A stretch of DNA of 10,761 bases from positions 7,434-18,194 of the forward strand of contig JAOZPY010000014.1 of assembly GCA_029932495.1 (NCBI GenBank), in the 5' to 3' direction. Positions 1 through 7,244 of this stretch are shown here, one piece after another (within the stretch, counting starts at the first letter, position 1; every line of letters starts with the position of its first letter). Both the position numbers and the translations under genes were made by a program. The notes below the pieces were generated by a model. The model had not been told where the DNA came from, searched no databases, and saw only the letters and a list, made by a program, of their open reading frames with translations. This DNA is from Desulfobacterales bacterium (GTDB lineage: Bacteria > Desulfobacterota > Desulfobacteria > Desulfobacterales > JAFDCJ01).

Positions 1-106
1 GGGTTGCCCCAACCGCATAACGACAGGTTTTGATACGCTATTTTTCGCCTCTCCCCCGACCTTTCCAATCCGGATTTTTCAGGCTGCAAAAAACATAAAA
101 AAATGC

Positions 107-135
107 TTGACTTTGCCGGAAACCAGCGCTATTGC
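107..135 (+). promoter_or_regulatory. Candidate sigma70 promoter for the operon
   Basis: A TTGACT hexamer at 107-112 matches the -35 consensus at five of six positions. It lies 17 bases before TATTGC at 130-135, which matches the -10 consensus at only three positions. Transcription would start around 140-145, inside the palindrome at 139-153, so a repressor bound there would block initiation. The -35 match and spacing are good and the -10 is weak. The regulated-promoter reading is inference. Confidence 0.4.
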
Positions 136-138
136 TAG

Positions 139-153
139 TTTCAATAATTGAAA
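139..153. promoter_or_regulatory. Perfect palindrome, probable IclR-family operator
   Basis: TTTCAATAATTGAAA is a perfect inverted repeat of two 7-base arms around one central A. IclR-family regulators bind palindromes of about this size and style as dimers, often at their own promoter. The site overlaps the predicted transcription start of the gene for an IclR-family protein, 142 bases before that gene's start codon. No second perfect copy was noticed between the other genes of the window. The role is inferred; the symmetry is directly visible. Confidence 0.55.
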
Positions 154-294
154 TAAGGTTTTATTTTTTAATTATATATTACGGCGATGCGCCGATAACA
201 CGTATAAATACTTTAAATTATCATATTGCTCAAACCGGGTTTCAATAGTCAAAACAGACCGACCTGTTGGAATTCCGCTGGTAGCCTGGCCGAT

Positions 295-1062
295 ATGCAG
301 AAGAAAAATCAGTCATCCACGATACAACGGGCACTCGATGTTTTAAATCTTTTCAAAGAACATCGAAAGTTATCCTTTGCGCAGATGCAGCGCCTGCTGG
401 ACTTTAACAAGTCAACCCTTTTCAGGGTATTGTCGACCCTTTCAGCAAACAAGTACCTGGTCAAGGACCCTCTGGGCCACTATGAGTTGGGGATCAGTGT
501 TTTTATTCTGGGCAATCGCCTTTCGGATGAATACATGCTCAAAACTTCATCGGCCCCTTATATGAAGGACCTTGCAGACCAGATTGACCTGACGGTTCAT
601 CTGGGAATTCTTGAAGACACCAATGTCATTATCATCGAAAAAATAGATCCCCGGCGATACGTTAAAATGGTTTCCCGAGTAGGCGGTTCGGTTCCCGCCC
701 ACTGCACCGGCCTGGGAAAAATTTTACTGGCATTTTCACCGCGCAAGAAAGTTGAAAAAATCATCAATACCAAAGGGCTGACGCGTTACACCGCTCACAC
801 AATCACCACGGCGGATGAATTGTTTCGGGAACTTGAAACCATTCGCAGACGGGGCTTTGCCGTTGATGACTCCGAACATGAAAAAAAAATTTGCTGCGTG
901 GCAGTGCCGATCCTGGATCAAAAAGGGGATATCGCTGCGGGCTTGAGCGTCACGGGAACACGAATTGATCTGCCGGACGACGAGATTATTGCACAGACAG
1001 AACAAAATTTGAAAAAAACCGCAAACAAGATCAGAAAAAAAATGGGATACATTTCCCCGTAA
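295..1062 (+). CDS. IclR-family transcriptional regulator
   Basis: This is a 255-residue cytoplasmic DNA-binding regulator of typical IclR length. Residues 9-62 form the N-terminal winged helix-turn-helix, beginning at the characteristic IQRALDVLNLF and including the recognition-helix region NKSTLFRVLSTL. The rest is the IclR effector-binding domain, marked by GSVPAHCTGLGKILLA (131-146), RRGFAVDDSEHEKKICCVAVPI (185-206) and a C-terminal GLSVTGTR stretch. The ATG at 295 was chosen because the domain then starts about nine residues in. An in-frame TTG at 226 would add non-family sequence. No strong ribosome site precedes 295. As first gene of a sugar-acid operon it probably senses a keto-deoxy acid intermediate, as KdgR does in enterobacteria. 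The ligand, and whether it represses or activates, cannot be read from the sequence. Confidence 0.9.
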   Translation: MQKKNQSSTIQRALDVLNLFKEHRKLSFAQMQRLLDFNKSTLFRVLSTLSANKYLVKDPLGHYELGISVFILGNRLSDEYMLKTSSAPYMKDLADQIDLTVHLGILEDTNVIIIEKIDPRRYVKMVSRVGGSVPAHCTGLGKILLAFSPRKKVEKIINTKGLTRYTAHTITTADELFRELETIRRRGFAVDDSEHEKKICCVAVPILDQKGDIAAGLSVTGTRIDLPDDEIIAQTEQNLKKTANKIRKKMGYISP

Positions 1063-1092
1063 AATTTCGGTCCACCAGAGTTGATAGCACCA

Positions 1093-2064
1093 ATGGCAAC
1101 ACGAAAAACTGAATTTGATATCATTTCCATGGGCGAAACGATGATGGCTTTCGAAGCCCTGGACTACGGCCCTTTAAGAGAAAACTGGATTTTCCGGAAA
1201 TGGATCGGCGGGGCGGAAAATAATTTTCTCATTGGCCTTTCGCGGCTGGGCTTTCGCTGTGGCTGGATCTCCCGCCTGGGCGATGATGAATTCGGCAAAG
1301 AAATTTTGCGCACCGTCAGGGGCGAGGGGATCGATGTTTCCACAGTTGTTTTCGACGACTATTTTCCCACGGGCGTTTTTTTCGTTGAACGACATTCCGA
1401 AGACGATTTCCGCTGTCATTATTATCGCAGCAATTCCGCGGCCACGCATCTTTCGGCCGCTGACATCGATTCGGACTATGTGTCCGGTGCAAAAATCCTT
1501 TTTCTCACCGGAATCACACCGGCTATCAGCGATTCGGCCCTTGAGGCTGTTGAAAAAGTTTTGAATATCGCCGCGGAAAACAACCAGGTAACCATTTTCG
1601 ACCCGAATCTCAGGCTAAAATTGTGGACCATTGACCGGGCCCGAAATGTACTGATCCCGCTGATGCAGAAAAGCACCTGGGTTCTGCCGGGTGAAACCGA
1701 ACTGCGACAGCTTATGGATTGTGATGATCTGGCCGCAGCAATCGATAAAGCCCACAAACTGGGACTGCCAAACCTGATCATCAAAACCGGCAGCCAGGGA
1801 GCTGTCGCGGCCATTGAAAATGAGCCGACAACGCCCATTGCGGGCGTTGCCCTCAAGAATCCGATCAGCAGCATGGGGGCCGGTGATTGTTTTGCGGCCG
1901 GATTTGTGGCCGGTCTGCTGAAAAATCAATCCACTGCAGAGTGCATCCGCTGGGCGAATGCCATGGCCGCTTTTTCACTGCGGGGCTGGGGGCCGTATCA
2001 GACGCTGCCGGATTATGACGAACTGCAGCGATTTTTGCGCGGCCAGGCCCCGATCAGCCGCTGA
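1093..2064 (+). CDS. kdgK: PfkB-family sugar kinase, probable 2-keto-3-deoxygluconate kinase
   Basis: This 323-residue ribokinase-fold (PfkB) kinase probably makes 2-keto-3-deoxy-6-phosphogluconate (KDPG) from KDG and ATP in the cytoplasm. Visible features are the first PfkB signature around GGAENNFLIGLSRLG (39-53) and the second around NPISSMGAGDCFAAGFVAG (256-274). In the latter, GAGD (262-265) is the anion hole and Asp265 the expected catalytic base. Two segments favour KDG kinase over other PfkB enzymes: YYRSNSAA (110-117), in the place of the substrate-contacting Tyr-Arg segment, and FDPNLRLKLW (169-178). The ATG at 1093 is preferred to an in-frame TTG at 1081. It follows the regulator by 30 bases, which indicates co-transcription. 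The expected partner for its product is the KDPG aldolase gene on the opposite strand at 9913-10536. Other sugar-acid kinases in the family remain possible. Confidence 0.82.
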   Translation: MATRKTEFDIISMGETMMAFEALDYGPLRENWIFRKWIGGAENNFLIGLSRLGFRCGWISRLGDDEFGKEILRTVRGEGIDVSTVVFDDYFPTGVFFVERHSEDDFRCHYYRSNSAATHLSAADIDSDYVSGAKILFLTGITPAISDSALEAVEKVLNIAAENNQVTIFDPNLRLKLWTIDRARNVLIPLMQKSTWVLPGETELRQLMDCDDLAAAIDKAHKLGLPNLIIKTGSQGAVAAIENEPTTPIAGVALKNPISSMGAGDCFAAGFVAGLLKNQSTAECIRWANAMAAFSLRGWGPYQTLPDYDELQRFLRGQAPISR

Positions 2065-2154
2065 GCACCGTGCACAAGGCAAGAATAAAAGCGTCATGCA
2101 GGCGCATTGAACACTTATCAAAACAGCAAACACGAGTAGAAAAAGGAGAACGAG

Positions 2155-3042
2155 ATGAAACCAACGGATTTCAAGGGGATCATTCCCCCGATGATGACGG
2201 CCTTTACCCAAGACGGTGAAATTTATGAAAAGGGGGTCCGGGAGATTGTCGATTTTATAACACCGCATGCCCAGGGGCTGTATCCCTGCGGCACCTACGG
2301 CAGCGGCCCCATGATGTCTATCAGTGAAAGAAAAAAAGTCGCTGAAATCGTGATGGACCAGGTCAAGGGACGGGTCCCGGTAATCGTTCACGTGGGCACA
2401 GCGGACACCAGAAATACCGTGGAACTGGCCCGCCACGCCCAGCAAATCGGCGCCGCCGGCGTGGGAGCGATCACCCCCTACTATAACAGCTACGATGATG
2501 ATGCCCTGTTCAGACATTTTGACCATCTGGTCAAATCAGTATCAATCCCTGTCTTCCTTTATAACAATCCCAAGTGTTCAGGCCATAACATCTCCTTTGA
2601 ACTGTTGAGAAGGCTGGCCCAGTCTGGATTGGCCGGCATCAAGGACAGTACATTTGACCTGGTCTATTACTACCACACCCGGATGGCCCTCGAAGATTTC
2701 CCTGAAATGAATCTGATCAGCGGCACCGAAGCGCTTTTTGTTGCATCTTTCGATGCCGGTGCGACAGCTGCCGTTACGGGCCTGGGCAATGTATATCCGG
2801 ATCTCATGGCCGAGATGTACCAGCAATACCAGGAAGGCAACCGTGAGGCGCTGATGAAAACCCAGCAAAAGGCCCTCAAGGTCCGTCAGATAACCAAATA
2901 TGGCCCAACGGTTCCAACCTGCCATGCCATTTTGAAGTTGCGCGGAATTGACGCCGGTTACCCCCGGCTGCCGTTTGGCTGGGTGTCGGCTGGAACCGAA
3001 CATAAAGTAAAGGCTGCTTTGGAAGAAATGGATTTATTGTAA
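2155..3042 (+). CDS. DapA/NanA-superfamily class I aldolase or dehydratase, probably acting on a 2-keto-3-deoxy sugar acid
   Basis: This is a 295-residue TIM-barrel lyase of the dihydrodipicolinate synthase/N-acetylneuraminate lyase/KDG aldolase superfamily, of normal length. The Schiff-base lysine is Lys163 in GIKDST. The conserved tyrosine is Tyr136 in YNNP. It is unlikely to be a true dihydrodipicolinate synthase. The usual GTTGE loop reads GTYGSGP (46-52), and the arginine expected after the YNxP motif for binding the semialdehyde carboxylate is absent (PKCSGH follows). GT-x-G-x-GP resembles archaeal KDG aldolases as remembered. The likely reaction is reversible cleavage of a 2-keto-3-deoxy acid to pyruvate plus an aldehyde. 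A dehydratase of the same superfamily, such as keto-deoxyglucarate dehydratase, is an alternative. AAGGAG at 2143-2148 lies six bases before the ATG. The 90-base gap after the kinase gene shows no terminator. Confidence 0.82.
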   Translation: MKPTDFKGIIPPMMTAFTQDGEIYEKGVREIVDFITPHAQGLYPCGTYGSGPMMSISERKKVAEIVMDQVKGRVPVIVHVGTADTRNTVELARHAQQIGAAGVGAITPYYNSYDDDALFRHFDHLVKSVSIPVFLYNNPKCSGHNISFELLRRLAQSGLAGIKDSTFDLVYYYHTRMALEDFPEMNLISGTEALFVASFDAGATAAVTGLGNVYPDLMAEMYQQYQEGNREALMKTQQKALKVRQITKYGPTVPTCHAILKLRGIDAGYPRLPFGWVSAGTEHKVKAALEEMDLL

Positions 3043-3044
3043 CC

Positions 3045-3061
3045 CCGGGCTTATCGTCCGG
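3045..3061 (+). other. Small intercistronic stem-loop before tctC
   Basis: CCGGGC (3045-3050) can pair with GTCCGG (3056-3061) around a five-base loop, using one G-U pair. It starts three bases after the stop codon of the aldolase gene and is followed by an A run, not T. It is therefore not a canonical terminator on this strand. It may mark an RNA processing or stability point just before the binding-protein gene. It is short enough to be chance. Confidence 0.3.
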
Positions 3062-3103
3062 AAAAACATTAACCCGATATTTGAATTGGAAAGGAGGCTC
3101 GTT

Positions 3104-4084
3104 ATGAAACTTCGAACATTTTTGGTGCTGGCATTGGTGGCCGTGTTTTCAATGGCGGTATTCAGCCCGGCTGCCGTGGCAAAAGCATTTCCCAAAAAAC
3201 CGATTATTATTGTCTGCCCCTGGTCGCCCGGTGGTGGAACGGACCGGACGGCACGCTTTATCGCCGACAAGTTGCACGGAGTTCTGGGGGTTCCGGTAAA
3301 TGTTGTCAACAAAACCGGGGGCGGCGGTGCAATTGGATTTACCTATGGCGCCCATGCCAGGCCTGACGGCTATACCATCACGAACCTGACCTTTGAAATC
3401 GGCACCCTCAAATGGCTGGGATATTCGAATGTCAATCCTGCAGACTTCAGGGCATTGATGCAGTTCAATGAAGATGCATCGGCTGTCATTGTCGGCCAGA
3501 ATTCTAAATACAAAACCGCCAAGCAATTGCTGGACGCCGTCAAGGCGAATCCGGCAAGTTTTAAATTCTCGGGCTGTGCCATCGGCACCGTATGGGACCT
3601 GGCGCGCATCGGGATGATGAAAGATTATGGAATCAATTTCAGCAAAGTTAAATTTATCCCCACCAAGGGGGCAGCTCCGGCCATCACCGAACTGCTCGGC
3701 GGGCATGTGGACGTGATCACCTGCAGTTATCCGGAAGCAGCGCCGCAAATCGAAGCCGGGAAATTAAAAGCCCTGGCCATCATGGCGGATAAAAGAAATC
3801 CCCAGTTCGCTAGTGTCCCGACCTTAAAGGAGCAAGGAATTGACTGGTCCTACGGCACTTGGCGGGGATTCGCCGTACCGAAAGGGACCCCGGATGACGT
3901 GGTCGAAACACTCAGCAGCGCCTTTAAAAAAATATTTGCTTCCGACGATTTCAAAGCCTTTATGAACCAGAACGGCTTCGGCATCAAAATCAGAGACAGC
4001 CGCGAATTCGGCCAGTTCATGATGCAGCAGCACCTTGATCTAAAAAACATTATCCGTGAAGCCGGATACGGCAAAACGCAGTAA
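3104..4084 (+). CDS. tctC: TTT transporter periplasmic binding protein, TctC family
   Basis: This is a 326-residue extracytoplasmic solute receptor of the tripartite tricarboxylate transporter (TTT) family. It captures a carboxylate in the periplasm for the TctAB membrane pair. Residues 1-26 form a signal peptide: Lys and Arg at the start, a hydrophobic core, and probable signal peptidase I cleavage after AAVA. The mature part begins with the family pattern FPKKPIIIVCPWSPGGGTD. PGGGTD (42-47) and NKTGGGGAIG (69-78) are the two glycine-rich ligand-carboxylate loops. Length is typical. The ATG at 3104 follows AAGGAGG by six bases; an in-frame TTG at 3086 lies upstream of that ribosome site and is not used. 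The ligand is unknown, since TctC proteins bind citrate, tartrate, aromatic acids, sugar acids and others. The surrounding KDG-type enzymes favour a sugar acid. Confidence 0.93.
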   Translation: MKLRTFLVLALVAVFSMAVFSPAAVAKAFPKKPIIIVCPWSPGGGTDRTARFIADKLHGVLGVPVNVVNKTGGGGAIGFTYGAHARPDGYTITNLTFEIGTLKWLGYSNVNPADFRALMQFNEDASAVIVGQNSKYKTAKQLLDAVKANPASFKFSGCAIGTVWDLARIGMMKDYGINFSKVKFIPTKGAAPAITELLGGHVDVITCSYPEAAPQIEAGKLKALAIMADKRNPQFASVPTLKEQGIDWSYGTWRGFAVPKGTPDDVVETLSSAFKKIFASDDFKAFMNQNGFGIKIRDSREFGQFMMQQHLDLKNIIREAGYGKTQ

Positions 4085-4103
4085 TATCAAAACGGCAACC
4101 ATC

Positions 4104-4140
4104 CATTGCGGGGCTCCGAACCCGGTGGGGTCCCGCAATG
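4104..4140 (+). other. Long intercistronic stem-loop between tctC and tctB
   Basis: CATTGCGGG (4104-4112) is perfectly complementary to CCCGCAATG (4132-4140). Pairing can continue inward: G4113-U4131, C4114-G4130, U4115-G4129, C4116-G4128, C4117-G4127 and G4118-U4126. This gives about 15 pairs and a 7-base loop. The hairpin starts 19 bases after the tctC stop and is not followed by a T run, so it is not a standard Rho-independent terminator. In transporter operons, structures like this often protect the upstream message and give more binding protein than membrane subunits. That role is inferred. Confidence 0.6.
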
Positions 4141-4166
4141 ATACCTGCCAGCACGGAGACAGCAAC

Positions 4167-4661
4167 GTGAAATACCTGAACCAGGACCATATAATCGGTT
4201 TTATCTGTATTCTCCTGGCCGTTGTCATTCTATCCATCACAGCGTCATTTCCAAAAGTGACCACCGGTGCAAGCAACGTCACCGGACCCTCCTTCTTTCC
4301 CAACCTGCTGGCGATCGTGTTTATTATGTGTGGATTGATTGAAATCATCAGCGGTTTTGTGAAAAACAAATCGTCGGCAACGGCAAACCGTTTCGATTTC
4401 TGGAAATTCATCAGGCAACCGGGGACATTGAATATCCTGATCTGCATTGCCGTCATTGCCCTGTTTATTTTATTCATGGAACAGGTGGGGTTTGTTATCT
4501 GTACCTTCCTGCTTGTGCTGGCCTTAATGTGGCGCTTTGGCATCGGGTTTTTAAAAAACATCATGTACTCGACCATATTTGTCGTCGCCATTATCCTGAT
4601 TTTTGGAAAACTGTTCACCGTTTATCTGCCGGCCGGGCTGCTTGAATATTTCGGCTTTTAA
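4167..4661 (+). CDS. tctB: TTT transporter small membrane subunit, TctB family
   Basis: This is a 164-residue hydrophobic inner-membrane protein, the small subunit of the TTT secondary transporter. Four or five membrane segments are visible at about 9-27, 43-65, 86-104, 106-122 and 130-149. GPSFFP (40-45) sits at the GP-FP turn common in TctB. TctB proteins are poorly conserved, and the assignment rests on topology, length and position between tctC and tctA. The GTG at 4167 was chosen because GGAG (4155-4158) lies eight bases upstream and the protein then has normal TctB length. An ATG at 4056 would overlap the tctC end, encode the hairpin and add 37 polar residues. The gene ends 23 bases before tctA. 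Confidence 0.85.
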   Translation: MKYLNQDHIIGFICILLAVVILSITASFPKVTTGASNVTGPSFFPNLLAIVFIMCGLIEIISGFVKNKSSATANRFDFWKFIRQPGTLNILICIAVIALFILFMEQVGFVICTFLLVLALMWRFGIGFLKNIMYSTIFVVAIILIFGKLFTVYLPAGLLEYFGF

Positions 4662-4684
4662 CCGTCTTCCGAGGAGCATGCAGT

Positions 4685-6199
4685 GTGGATGCCGTTTTAA
4701 GTGTTTTTCACTGGAACATCCTGATCCCCTGGATATTTTCCATGATCATCGGTATTTTTGTGGGGGGTGCACCCGGGCTGACCGCCACCATGGCGGTGGC
4801 CCTCATTGTCCCGTTGACCTTTCACATGACCCCCATTGCCGGGCTGGCCATGATACTGGGTGTCAGCTACTGCGCCATTTTTGCCGGTGATATTCCAGCC
4901 ACCTATTTACGCATCCCGGGTACGCCGGCCTCGGGGGCTGCGGTGCTCGACGGCTATGAAATGTCGCGCAAAGGCATGGGGTCGATGGCGCTGGCCCTGG
5001 ATCTGACCTGTTCGGTCATCGGAGGGGTGATCGGCATCCTGATTCTTATCTTTGTTGCCCCTATCCTGGCAAAATTCGCGCTCAAGTTCACCAATTTCGA
5101 ATACTTCTGGCTGGCCCTTTTCGGCCTTTCCATGAGCGCGGTCATCTCCAGGGGAACCAAGATAAAAGGGATCATTTCCATGACACTGGGACTGGCCCTG
5201 GCCACCATCGGCATTGACATCACCACCGGCTATCCCCGCTTCAGCTTCGGCAGTGTGGATTTAATGGGCGGCATCAACTTTATCCCGGCGATGATCGGAC
5301 TCTTCGGGCTATCGGAAGTATTCAAATACCTTTTCGTGCCTGAAAAGCTCAACAATCCCACCATAACGGAAAAAATTAAAATTTCTTTCCGCTCTGTGGG
5401 CAAAGTAATCTTCCAGCATAAATCCCTGATTCTAAGATCATCTTTAATTGGTAATGTGATCGGAGCCCTGCCGGGTGCCGGGGCTGATATCGCGGCCTGG
5501 GTTTCTTACGGCATGGCCAAAAAAATATCGAAACGCTCCGCGGAGTATGGAACCGGCATCGAAGAGGGCATTATCGCCCCGACGAGTGCCAACAATGCAG
5601 CGCTGGGGGGCACCTGGATTCCCGCCCTGGTTTTCGGCATCCCCGGCGATACCATAACGGCCATCGTTTTAGGCGCCATGATGATGTATGGGCTCAAGCC
5701 GGGGCCGTTGATCTTTCAGCAAAATGCCCAACTTGTAAACCAGATCTTTACCGTCGCACTGTTCTCACAATTTTTTCTTTTTTTCATCGGCTGGGCCAGC
5801 ATCAAAGTTTATACGCAGCTTTTCAAATTCCCCAGAAATATCGTCCTGGTGGGGATTGTCATTTTTTCGGTTGTCGGTGCCTACGCCCTGCGCAACAGCA
5901 CCTTTGATGTCGGCATTATGCTGGCTTTCGGCATTCTTGGCTACGGCATGGAGGCTTACGGGATCCCGCTGCCACCGCTGATCCTGGGGCTGATCCTGGA
6001 GCCCATGATAGAAGATAATCTGCGCGTCGGCCTTATAAAAAGCAGCGGCAGTTTTCTGCCGTTTATCACCCGGCCGATTTCCTTCACCTTTTTCCTGATC
6101 CTCGTAATTATCTTTTTTTGGGACCCGATCATCAAGGCATTCAAGTATGTCTTGAAAAAAGCCGACCCGGCACCTTTTAAAGGAAATCGACCCCGATAG
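4685..6199 (+). CDS. tctA: TTT transporter large membrane subunit, TctA family
   Basis: This is a 504-residue polytopic inner-membrane protein, the channel-forming subunit of the TTT system, probably driven by an ion gradient. Family marks are present in order: GGAPGLTATMAVALIVPLTF (27-46), RIPGTPASGAAVLDGYEMSRKG (76-97), the repeat-like second motif GALPGAGADIAAWVSYG (260-276) and VFGIPGDTITA (316-326). The two G-x-PG motifs reflect the internally duplicated fold of the family. The protein ends in hydrophobic helices and a short basic tail. The start is GTG at 4685, eight bases after GAGGAG (4671-4676). Length is the family norm and no frameshift is apparent. Only 13 bases separate it from the downstream kinase gene, which ties transport to the sugar-acid enzymes. 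Confidence 0.95.
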   Translation: MDAVLSVFHWNILIPWIFSMIIGIFVGGAPGLTATMAVALIVPLTFHMTPIAGLAMILGVSYCAIFAGDIPATYLRIPGTPASGAAVLDGYEMSRKGMGSMALALDLTCSVIGGVIGILILIFVAPILAKFALKFTNFEYFWLALFGLSMSAVISRGTKIKGIISMTLGLALATIGIDITTGYPRFSFGSVDLMGGINFIPAMIGLFGLSEVFKYLFVPEKLNNPTITEKIKISFRSVGKVIFQHKSLILRSSLIGNVIGALPGAGADIAAWVSYGMAKKISKRSAEYGTGIEEGIIAPTSANNAALGGTWIPALVFGIPGDTITAIVLGAMMMYGLKPGPLIFQQNAQLVNQIFTVALFSQFFLFFIGWASIKVYTQLFKFPRNIVLVGIVIFSVVGAYALRNSTFDVGIMLAFGILGYGMEAYGIPLPPLILGLILEPMIEDNLRVGLIKSSGSFLPFITRPISFTFFLILVIIFFWDPIIKAFKYVLKKADPAPFKGNRPR

Positions 6200-6212
6200 A
6201 AATGATAAGATC

Positions 6213-7226
6213 ATGGTTTCTGGCGACATGAAAAAAACCGGCCCGTATTTCGCCGTCGTTGACATGGGCACCACCAATACCGTCCTGAGCCTGACGGATG
6301 CATCCGCAAAACCTCTGAGCTCCGTGCAGGGGGCATTCGGTGTCAAGGATCGCGCCGCGTCCGGCAGCCGTGACGTGTTGATCAAAGGCCTGAAACGCTT
6401 GCTTGACCAGGCCATCCGGAAATCCAAAATTGCTCTGGATCGAATCCAGTGCATGCTTTGTGCGGGGATGATCACCTCGGATATTGGCCTGGTCGAAATC
6501 CCCCATCTCACGGCTCCGGTGGGTATCGAACAGATTGCCGCCCGGGTTCGCCGGATCAGCCTGCCGGAAATTCTGCCCGCCCCCATCATTTGCATCCCGG
6601 GCATCAAAAACAACGTTGCAGCGGCGTCCATGGATACTCTCGGCCAGATGGATTTCATGCGCGGCGAGGAGTCCCAGGTTTTCGGTGCCCTGCAATTGTA
6701 CGACCTGCAACCGCCGATCACGTTCATGTTCTTGAGCTCCCATACCAAGCTGATCGATGTGGACGAAAACCATCGGATCACCCGCAGTTTCACCACCCTC
6801 AGCGGCCAGATTTTCCAGGCACTGCGCTTTCAAACGCTGCTGGCCAGCTCCCTGCCGGAAAAAACACCGGAAACAATCGATGAGCCCAGTCTTTTGCGGG
6901 GTATCGAGGCAGGATTTGCTGACGGTATTTTGCGAGCGGCGCTCATGGTCCGGTTCATGGATACCCTGATGCCGTCTTCAGCAGCCCAGCGATTTTCATT
7001 TCTGGAAGGCAACTTGATTGCCGCCGACCTGCAGGCGATTAAAAACAGCTACCCTCACATGCGGGCCCGGCTGGCCGTGCTGGGAAATCAGTTCCGCACC
7101 CAAGCTTATTGCACCGCCTTCAAACACTTTCTCGATCCGGCACCGGAGTGCATTTATCTGGGCAAAAACAGCATGGATCAAACCGCCATTGCGGGGGTCT
7201 TGAAAATTGCGGGCCTGCTCTATTGA
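6213..7226 (+). CDS. dgoK: Divergent 2-keto-3-deoxygalactonate kinase family protein
   Basis: This is a 337-residue (or 332 from the ATG at 6228) sugar kinase of the DgoK family, with the actin/hexokinase-type ATPase fold. DgoK phosphorylates 2-keto-3-deoxygalactonate at C6. Shared features are the phosphate-binding start VVDMGTTN (15-22), CAGMITSDIGLVEIPHL (83-99, matching the AGM-S-G pattern), MRGEESQVFGA (149-159), SHTKLI (176-181) and FLEGNLIAADL (263-273). It differs from the E. coli protein, as remembered, at otherwise strong positions: the Trp of DWGxTN is Met, and PGTH-KW reads LSSHTKLI. It is also about 40 residues longer. Its substrate may therefore not be ketodeoxygalactonate. Neither candidate start has a clear ribosome site. 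It lies 13 bases after tctA and 18 bases before the dehydratase start. Confidence 0.8.
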   Translation: MVSGDMKKTGPYFAVVDMGTTNTVLSLTDASAKPLSSVQGAFGVKDRAASGSRDVLIKGLKRLLDQAIRKSKIALDRIQCMLCAGMITSDIGLVEIPHLTAPVGIEQIAARVRRISLPEILPAPIICIPGIKNNVAAASMDTLGQMDFMRGEESQVFGALQLYDLQPPITFMFLSSHTKLIDVDENHRITRSFTTLSGQIFQALRFQTLLASSLPEKTPETIDEPSLLRGIEAGFADGILRAALMVRFMDTLMPSSAAQRFSFLEGNLIAADLQAIKNSYPHMRARLAVLGNQFRTQAYCTAFKHFLDPAPECIYLGKNSMDQTAIAGVLKIAGLLY

Positions 7227-7244
7227 AATCGAAAAGGCATGGGC

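Larger units (their letters stand above)
1..294. other. 5' regulatory region, no gene
   Basis: No convincing coding region was found here. The first about 60 bases are mixed in composition. From about base 80 the region becomes AT-rich, with A runs around 88-103 and T/A runs around 160-180. The stretch holds the candidate promoter and palindrome listed separately. The reading frame of the downstream regulator stays open upstream to a TTG at 226. That extension would add 23 residues of non-family sequence before the IclR DNA-binding domain, so it is treated as untranslated leader. Confidence 0.6.

Noticed and set aside
2..14. GGTTG/CAACC hairpin at the window start as a terminator of a preceding gene
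   Set aside because: The stem is only five pairs, no T run follows directly, and the upstream gene is out of view.
226..294. N-terminal extension of the IclR regulator from a TTG codon
   Set aside because: The 23 added residues are not IclR-like, and the ATG at 295 places the helix-turn-helix at the usual distance from the start.
1975..2526. - strand frame across the kinase-aldolase junction
   Set aside because: It overlaps two well-supported + strand genes and their ribosome site, and no protein family is recognisable.
2155..3042. Dihydrodipicolinate synthase for lysine biosynthesis
   Set aside because: The GTTGE loop and the arginine after YNxP are missing, and the gene is embedded in a sugar-acid operon.
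4056..4166. N-terminal extension of TctB from an ATG overlapping tctC
   Set aside because: It would place polar residues before the first membrane helix and translate the stem-loop. The GTG at 4167 has a good ribosome site and gives normal length.
5765..6796. Open - strand frame of over 340 codons antisense to tctA and dgoK
   Set aside because: Both + strand genes here show clear family motifs throughout. The antisense translation has no recognisable domain and is rich in Arg, Ser and Pro, as expected for a shadow frame.
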